Shown piece by piece: positions 51,784-64,000 of a DNA stretch of 64,000 nucleotides; position 1 is the first letter of the stretch, and the number at the start of each line of letters is the position of its first letter. Both the position numbers and the translations under genes were made by a program. Location of the stretch: contig JAKNDB010000087.1 in the NCBI GenBank assembly GCA_024305405.1, positions 7,380,501 to 7,444,500 on the forward strand, written 5' to 3'. The notes beneath the pieces were generated by a model, which worked only from the letters and a program-made list of their open reading frames with translations, was not told the origin of the DNA and searched no databases. Source of the stretch: Dirofilaria immitis. Lineage: Eukaryota > Nematoda > Chromadorea > Rhabditida > Onchocercidae.

Positions 51784-54700
51784 TATTTATCAGACAATAA
51801 TTCTTCATTAGTAGTAGATTTTTTCATAGATATTTCACTTTTTCCAAAACGATCATTTCTGTAATCATCTACCATGCCCCATAAATCGAAATATAATTCT
51901 GTTGGAAAATTGAAATCATTTATATCGGACTTAAAAAAAAAATAAATATTTGTGTTTGAAATAGCGCAAAATTTGAAATTGTTAAGCTATTTAAAGTTAT
52001 AATTGAAAATGATTTTAACAGAAACTTCAAAATAGAAATTAATTTATAATGAATTTTCAATATTACAATACTTATATTTCCAAAAATTTGGGTATTTCAA
52101 CAATGTAAAATTAGATTTCCAAAAATTTGGGTATTTCAACAATGTAAAAACTTTCATAATTAATTTTATTCCTTAGAAACAAAAAATTTTAGCTATTTCA
52201 AAAATAATGCATTAGCAAATGTAAAAATTAAATAAATCCATTTTAATACTAGAATAATATTAATCATTTGCTATTATTTTATACAATAATAAATATTGAA
52301 AATTAATAAATCCCTAATAAATATTAATTAAAAGAGATATGAATAGATAAGAAATTTCTAATACCTTCTTCAAAACATTTTTAAGATCATTGAAATTTTT
52401 ACAAGATGCAATCATTTCCCATATCGTTTGTGCTAAATCATTGTCATGAAAACCGAAATATGAATCGAATATATCGTTCATCTTATTAATGATCAATGCA
52501 TTCGGCATTTCCTATACATGTATCAAATAAAATTTTGAATGAATTGACCAATTTAACTTTCAAAAATTTATTCCTAACAATAAAAACGATGTGAGAACTT
52601 GCTGATAGGTTTAAAAAAAAAAAAAGGGCATATCAAATTTGAATCATTAATGCCACCTGAACAACAATTGTTCCATCAGCTTTAAATCGTACTGTTTCAT
52701 TTGTACCCAAAATTGACCGCATACATTTTGATATATTGTAAGAAGCAATAAAATTAAACCCAGTTCGTTTTGGTTCAATCAGTCGCATCGTAAACCTTAA
52801 GAAAAATTAATTTCTCTTTTTTTTCATTTATGGAAATAAACATAATAATAGAGATATAATGGCTTAAGTAAAAATTTACGAAAGATTTTAACAAAAAATC
52901 AAACATATCACAAAAATAATAAATTTATGTGATATGTTTGATGAATTTTAAATTTTATAAATGGACAAGGATCAAATTACACCAAAGCATTATTTTTAGA
53001 AAATAATATATCATATTATGTACTAAATTTTATTGATTTAGTAAATATTCTTTACCATTTTTATAGTTAAACAAAATGAGAAAAATATATTCTATTTAAT
53101 AAAAAATGAGAAAAATATAAATTTAACTAACATTGAACCAACAGGCAACATACGTAAGCATTGAGCAACATCATAATGTTTTTGTCCAACCATACTTTTA
53201 CCATTTATTTTTTCAATAAAATCACCAATCTATAATTTATAACATTTCACTTATTTTTCATTTTTTTTCAACATTATTAAATTTAGATATTCATAACGTT
53301 AGCGAAATATTCAAAGAAGACATCAAAAAGCTCGAATATCAAAATAGATAAATTTTTTATTTTTCATTCAAATCTATTCATTGTTAATATATTGATCTAG
53401 GGCAAAATTTGTCCACTTATATGCATTATCCTATTTTGCTTAATAATAAGTTAATAAAGTGTATGAATAACCAAATCTTCCGTATTAGATTAATATATCA
53501 AGGGTAAATATTATTTTTGGATTCCTAAAATAGTCTGAAAATTTAATAGCATTTCAAGAAAACTTAAAAAAAATGATGCATTTTTTTTTTTTTAAATTTC
53601 AATATCAATAACTACCTCAAGTGCTGGTTTTGCTTTCGATGTTATCGTACCAGGGATTATTCGTTTGATAAATGCTTTTCCAGCTCCATTATCTGTTATT
53701 GTTAAACCCAATGCTCTAAAAATTAATTCTTAGTAATTATTATAGATGATATCCATTGCCATTTCAAATATTAATAAATGCTAATATTTATTGCTAATAA
53801 TTTGATTGACTTTTTTGAGACAAATTTGAGCGCTTGAAATATTTTTAGAAATTTTTGAATTATAAATGAATTTATAATTCAATAATGTCATTTTATTAAA
53901 AATTATATGCTAATTATATTAGAAAGATCGATATATAGGAAATATTTATTTTATGGTTTGGAATTCAAAAATTACATTTATATTTTAAATTAAAAAAAAA
54001 AACTAAAATTATAAAAATAATTAGAAATTGCAAGAGTGATAGAAAACTTTCTTCATATTAGAAGTTTGAAATTGGAAATTACACGTATCTAATAAAAGTT
54101 CCCTTTTTCTTTATTTAATTTTAATAAAAAATTCAAATTATTTGCTGATTTCAATAACATACGGTTCAGTTTTGATCAATGTTACTTCTTTTTTTGTCCC
54201 GCGATATGTGCAAAAATGAAATCATTGATATTTATATTTGAGCAAAGCAAAGCATCCATAGAAATTCGATGTGTATTAACTGTGCAAAATAAGATATCAT
54301 CCGTAGTTATCTCATCATAACAATTTGCTATCGCCTAAAGGTATATATATTTTTTGATTTATCTTACTATTCTTTTTTAATTTCTTATTACAAAATTTTT
54401 TGATAAAGGATTATTAAATTTAAATAATTAATTAACTTTATAACTAACTTAATCATAGATATTAAATTCATAAATATATCATATCTATGAGCTCACTGCT
54501 TATGTCACATGCGGTAATTAATATATATCATTAATATCGATGAGAATTTTTATAATTATCAAATATTGCTACTATATGCATTCAAAATATAATTAATCTT
54601 TCATGTAATAAGTTATCCAGTAGATAGATATTAGATTAAATTACAATCCTGAAATATGACATCAGTATCATAACAAATACACTTCTTGACAAGATAATTA

Positions 54701-55974
54701 GAATTGACAAAATTGTACGATGATATGACTATAATAACCTGATAAAGTTCAGTAATATTGTTAAAACCACTAATGATACCAGTAGGACTTCCATGTGCTA
54801 ATTGCACTTGGAAGGTTAATTTAATATCACCATTAGTAATGCATGTTTTCACTATCTTGTCAGATTGCATTTCATTAAACGGTCTAGTGATACTGCGGTC
54901 GTGCTGCTTTTGTTGTTGTTGTTGCTGAGGTTTTCCTTCTGCTGATCCTGAAATAATAACTACTAATGAATATGAATGTGAATATATAAACAATAGCCTA
55001 CTATAGATGTCATAACACTAGCGGAAAACATGGATAAGATCTATTTTAGTTCTTTTTACCATTCAAATATATATATGTAGCATATTTGATAAATATAAAA
55101 ATTCACATCGATATTAATGATATATATTGATTACTGCATGAGACATAAACAGTAAGCTCAGAGATATGATATATTTATGAACATATATATATATTCTAGG
55201 CTAATCAAACTCTCTGTCATTTGACCACTTACTAGTTGATGAAACGGTTTTTAAATTGTATTGTTGATGATGATCGGGTAATTTAGCATTAATATTGTTA
55301 TTGCTGTTTATGAATGTGTTTATTGAATTAGGTGGTGGTATATTGGTTGTGCAGCCTTTATGACCTTGCTTTCGCATTAATCGACGACGACACCGCCTTC
55401 TACGATATGTTGGCGGTAAATGATTTTGAGATCCGAGCTGTTGCGCATGATGTTGCCGCGAATGTGAATGGCAACAATCATTGGAAACATTTACAGATTG
55501 TCGTCTGAAAAAGTTTTCTCTATTTATTGATCGTATGTCGAAATGATTAGTCAACACTATTCGAATTTATTTACTAGTATCATTTCAAAATTATTTATTG
55601 CTAATTATATTAACTATTATTGGACTATTTTGTTGAATCTTAGAATGTGAACGTAATGCATCGTTTCAGCGTTTTAATTCATTTAATTCTTTACAATATA
55701 TATATATATATATATACTGCCAATTATTAAGTATGATTAGTTTCATTTTAAAATAATTGATATATTGATTTACTTCATGGATATGCATAATTTTATTTAG
55801 ACATTTCTTCAAATAACACACTCACTGTGTGTCCTCAGAACTTCCTTCATAACCTCTATCGAAAGTTTGCCTAACTATATTAATATTATCATTCTCACTA
55901 CCGCCATTATCACCATTGTTATGGTTAAGACTGTACAAGAGATTCTCCGATGCAATACGACCGGTTACTTTCAT
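51784..55974 (-). CDS. GIPC: GIPC-family PDZ adaptor (right copy)
   Basis: Mirror-image copy of the gene at 40127-44316, with ATG ending at 55974 and stop at 51784. Its exons follow from the left copy by subtraction from about 96,100. The frame break after the first GIPC-homology block persists, with T7 at 54189-54195 on the plus strand instead of six. The upstream G-rich tract and the intronic tandem repeat are likewise duplicated. If the duplication is real, the worm carries two full GIPC loci; if not, this is one locus assembled twice. Confidence 0.85.
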
Positions 55975-57011
55975 AACTTTCTGTTATTAATAAATAATGA
56001 TTGATATTGTGCTTAACATTAATCTTTTAAATTCATTCTTTTTTTCGTTTCCATTTAAAATAAATCTAATCCAATCATCTTATTAATCCATCCTAAACAA
56101 ATATTCAACTTTAGAAAATTAGATGTAATTTCATGTAATGAAAATAAATTAAACGGTCTCTCCTGCTTCGTTCCCACGAATTTATTTATCTCATAAATTT
56201 TATTTTGTTCAATTCATTGCTTATTACTTTGACTTTTTTCTTTTCTCTCACAACATTAGCTTTATATATTTATTTTTTCGGTCAATTTCTTGATAATTTC
56301 TAGTTTTATTTTTAATAATATTCAGCAGATTATTTATCGACTTGAAGATTATCGAAATCCTAAGGAGTAACAATTAAGCAGAAAAAGATGTTATAATTTG
56401 AGAGTTAAAAAATAAAAAAATTCGTAAATGAAGTTTAACGATAACATAATTGATAAGTGTAACTAAAAGAGTTTTAAAACTTAAAAAGTAAAAGAAATCG
56501 ACAAAAACTACAACAAACTATACAACAACAACAATTTGAAAAAGCAAATCAAAGACGATTATCTTTCATAATACCTGAAATGATAATTTACATCACAGTC
56601 AGCTTCTAAAACATAACAGAACTGGATCTCATGGACCGCGTTAATTCATGATAAGATGGTTTGGGGTTGCTGAGAAATTAAATAGTTCCGGGGGAAGAAG
56701 GTGGTTGGAGTGGGGGTGGTGTAAGTGAAGTTGTTGATGTTAATAATTTACAGTCTTATTAGATGTCGGGATTTGCAAGAGGGAGAAAATGAATAAAGCG
56801 ATTAACAAAAGGTTACAGCACAATTAATCAGTTTTTTGTGTTGTCACTCTTAAAAATTTAGCAATAATCTAAGTTATCACATCATATACATATTCATCGT
56901 TCATTAAAGTACTTGTCATCAAAATTTTCATCACAGAGCAAATTATTTGTTGATTTTAATTCGTTTCATTTGATCAATTTATTGTATTTATTAAGCTTTA
57001 TTGTATAACAT

Positions 57012-57281
57012 ATGCCGAAATATACGGAATATTATGATGGAGAAATATTCAATATGATCGATAGCACTAATTTGGAATATAATACTATTATGGGACTGGG
57101 ATCTGTTGTATATTGAAATCGCTTTTTCGGGACATGTTTATGCCTCGAGGTTATCCACAAAGTGTTTCTGTAGATTATTTAAACTATCAAATATGGGATA
57201 CTATCCAAGCTTTTGCTAGTTCTATGAATTCAGCTTTGGCTACGGAAGCAGTATTGCGTGGTGCAGGCGTTGGAAATAAGG
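57012..57281 (+). pseudogene. RUS1-family first exon only (truncated duplicate)
   Basis: Mirror of RUS1 exon 38820-39089. The G at 57115 stands alone where the left copy has two, which turns VYW into VY-stop. After the exon the intron continues to the arm end at 57705, and no further RUS1 exon follows, so this copy cannot make the protein. The splice phase (0) also does not join in frame to the downstream exon at 57706. Confidence 0.85.
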
Positions 57282-57705
57282 TCATTATCAGATTACCACT
57301 TTATTATTGTTTTAAGGACCTCTAAAATAGAAATTTCTTGTTGCATAGTACTGCTATAATATTTATAAAAGCAATGTGGACCTCACAAAATTATTTATTC
57401 CGATAAAGAATTGTTGAAATTAAAAGCGCAATATTTATATTTAATTTTATTAAATATAGTAATTGATTGAACCAAATAATCAATTTAAAGAGTGATCTGT
57501 CTAAACAAAAAATAAAAAACTGGAATTAAAGTTATATTCCAAGGGTATCATATCAAACTGAAATTCAATTGATATTTCGATTGATTTACATGAATTTTCA
57601 ACAAATTTATTGCATGAAAATGATATGGATGAAAGCATAGTGATGATATTAAATAATAAGTGATAGATGGCTAAATATTTCTCAATAAATATGAATAAAT
57701 TCTAG

Positions 57706-57976
57706 GACCGGATTTGGAAATGATCGAATTTCGAGTAATTTGTTGCAAGTTGGATGTTAATTTTTATGCCATTAATGATTTCATATCTTTTATATTACTT
57801 ATAAATTATTAGGTTGGCTTTTTGCGGTGATAGGTTGGCTTTCACGATTTTCAGATTTGGGTGATATAAAATTTTCACGAACATCGCTTTGTGATACAAT
57901 GATTTCTTGTGGTCTGACTGGATTAGTAATTTGTACATTGTTAATTGTGAGTAATGGTGCAAAGATTTTTGATTAA
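57706..57976 (+). CDS. 3' end of an unrecognised membrane-protein gene
   Basis: Two probable exons. The first, cut by the arm boundary, reads TGFGNDRIS and ends at 57734 before GTAATT in phase 1. The second, 57813-57976, follows a TTATTAG acceptor and reads WLFAVIGWLSRFSD, a hydrophilic stretch, then one membrane segment (ISCGLTGLVICTLLIVS), ending AKIFD and TAA. I do not recognise the family. The rest of the gene should lie upstream in an uninterrupted genome, and its absence here makes the right junction informative. It ends 259 bases before the helicase ATG. Confidence 0.45.
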
Positions 57977-58209
57977 ACATAGTTAAGCTTAATTTTTATT
58001 ATTGCAACATAGTGGTGAAGCCAGTAAATTCATGCCGTTTACAGGTATTATATAATTTTTCCTTGGAAGTAGTTTTATGTTAAATACTGCTATAATTTTG
58101 AAAATGACTTTTTATATTTTATTCATCTATATCCCTGCGAATTTACGGGCGTTTTATCCGTTGTTTGTGTATTATTACTATTTCACGACTTATTATATCG
58201 AAATACATA

Positions 58210-58219
58210 ACTTCTTCAG
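58210..58219 (+). promoter_or_regulatory. Possible SL trans-splice acceptor of the helicase gene
   Basis: AACTTCTTCAG ends 16 bases before the ATG at 58236, with no upstream exon evident. Nematode mRNAs commonly receive a spliced leader at such sites. With the membrane gene ending only about 240 bases upstream, an operon is possible. Confidence 0.45.
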
Positions 58220-58235
58220 ACATTGTTAGTCAAGT

Positions 58236-63907
<5,672 letters not shown>

Positions 63908-64000
63908 GTTTGCATAATTTTTATAAAGGATTTGTGAACACTCGTAAAGAAGTTTTTACTATTTTAATTTCATATTCTTAACCTTACATAAGTTCTACCA
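63908..64000 (+). other. Helicase intron at the window end
   Basis: A GTTTGC donor follows the exon end at 63907; the window ends before the next exon. Confidence 0.6.

Larger units (their letters stand above)
48153..57705. repeat. Right arm of the ~9.55 kb inverted duplication
   Basis: Mirror of 38394-47949. Differences seen are one-base changes in homopolymer length, for example A5 at 48980-48984 against four in the left arm, and T7 at 54189-54195 against six. It ends at CTAG 57702-57705, after which the sequence is unrelated to RUS1. Confidence 0.97.

Overview
The window is AT-rich eukaryotic DNA (about 70 percent A+T) with short exons, GT-AG introns, long TTTTCAG-type acceptors and a chemoreceptor-like seven-helix gene. 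This fits a nematode, most likely a filarial or other spirurid worm; the genus cannot be fixed from sequence alone. No bacterial operon, CRISPR array, rRNA or tRNA was seen.

Positions 1 to about 34,900 are dominated by one very large plus-strand gene, a cAMP-specific phosphodiesterase of the PDE4 family. Its common body (UCR1, UCR2, catalytic domain) lies in 12 exons between 21,983 and 34,884. Upstream, over 17 kb of non-coding, repeat-filled sequence holds at least four alternative 5' ends (4,441/8,192; 13,389; 17,180; 21,903). Those that splice end in the same phase and fit the same acceptor at 21,983, the layout known from mammalian PDE4 and fly dunce.

Positions 36,601 to 57,976 hold a RUS1-family (DUF647) gene on the minus strand, then a GIPC gene (plus), then a seven-transmembrane receptor (minus), and then the same three in mirror image. 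The cause is an inverted duplication with arms of about 9.55 kb (38,394-47,949 and 48,153-57,705) around a 203-bp unique spacer. In the stretches compared, the arms differed only in the length of short homopolymers, with no substitution. The right arm ends inside a RUS1 intron, so its RUS1 copy is a headless-to-tail fragment (first exon only) abutting the 3' end of an unrecognised membrane-protein gene.

From 58,236 to the right edge runs a DEAH-box spliceosomal helicase (DHX16/MOG-4/Prp2 family), cut off by the window end before its last 100 or so residues. An acceptor 16 bases before its ATG suggests SL trans-splicing.

A technical theme crosses the window: about nine conserved exons have their frame broken at A or T runs, nearly always a run of five where the protein family needs six or seven. 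The breaks occur in otherwise well-conserved essential genes, so the simplest reading is homopolymer under-calling in a long-read assembly, not pseudogenes. The same consideration bears on whether the big palindrome is real or an assembly product.
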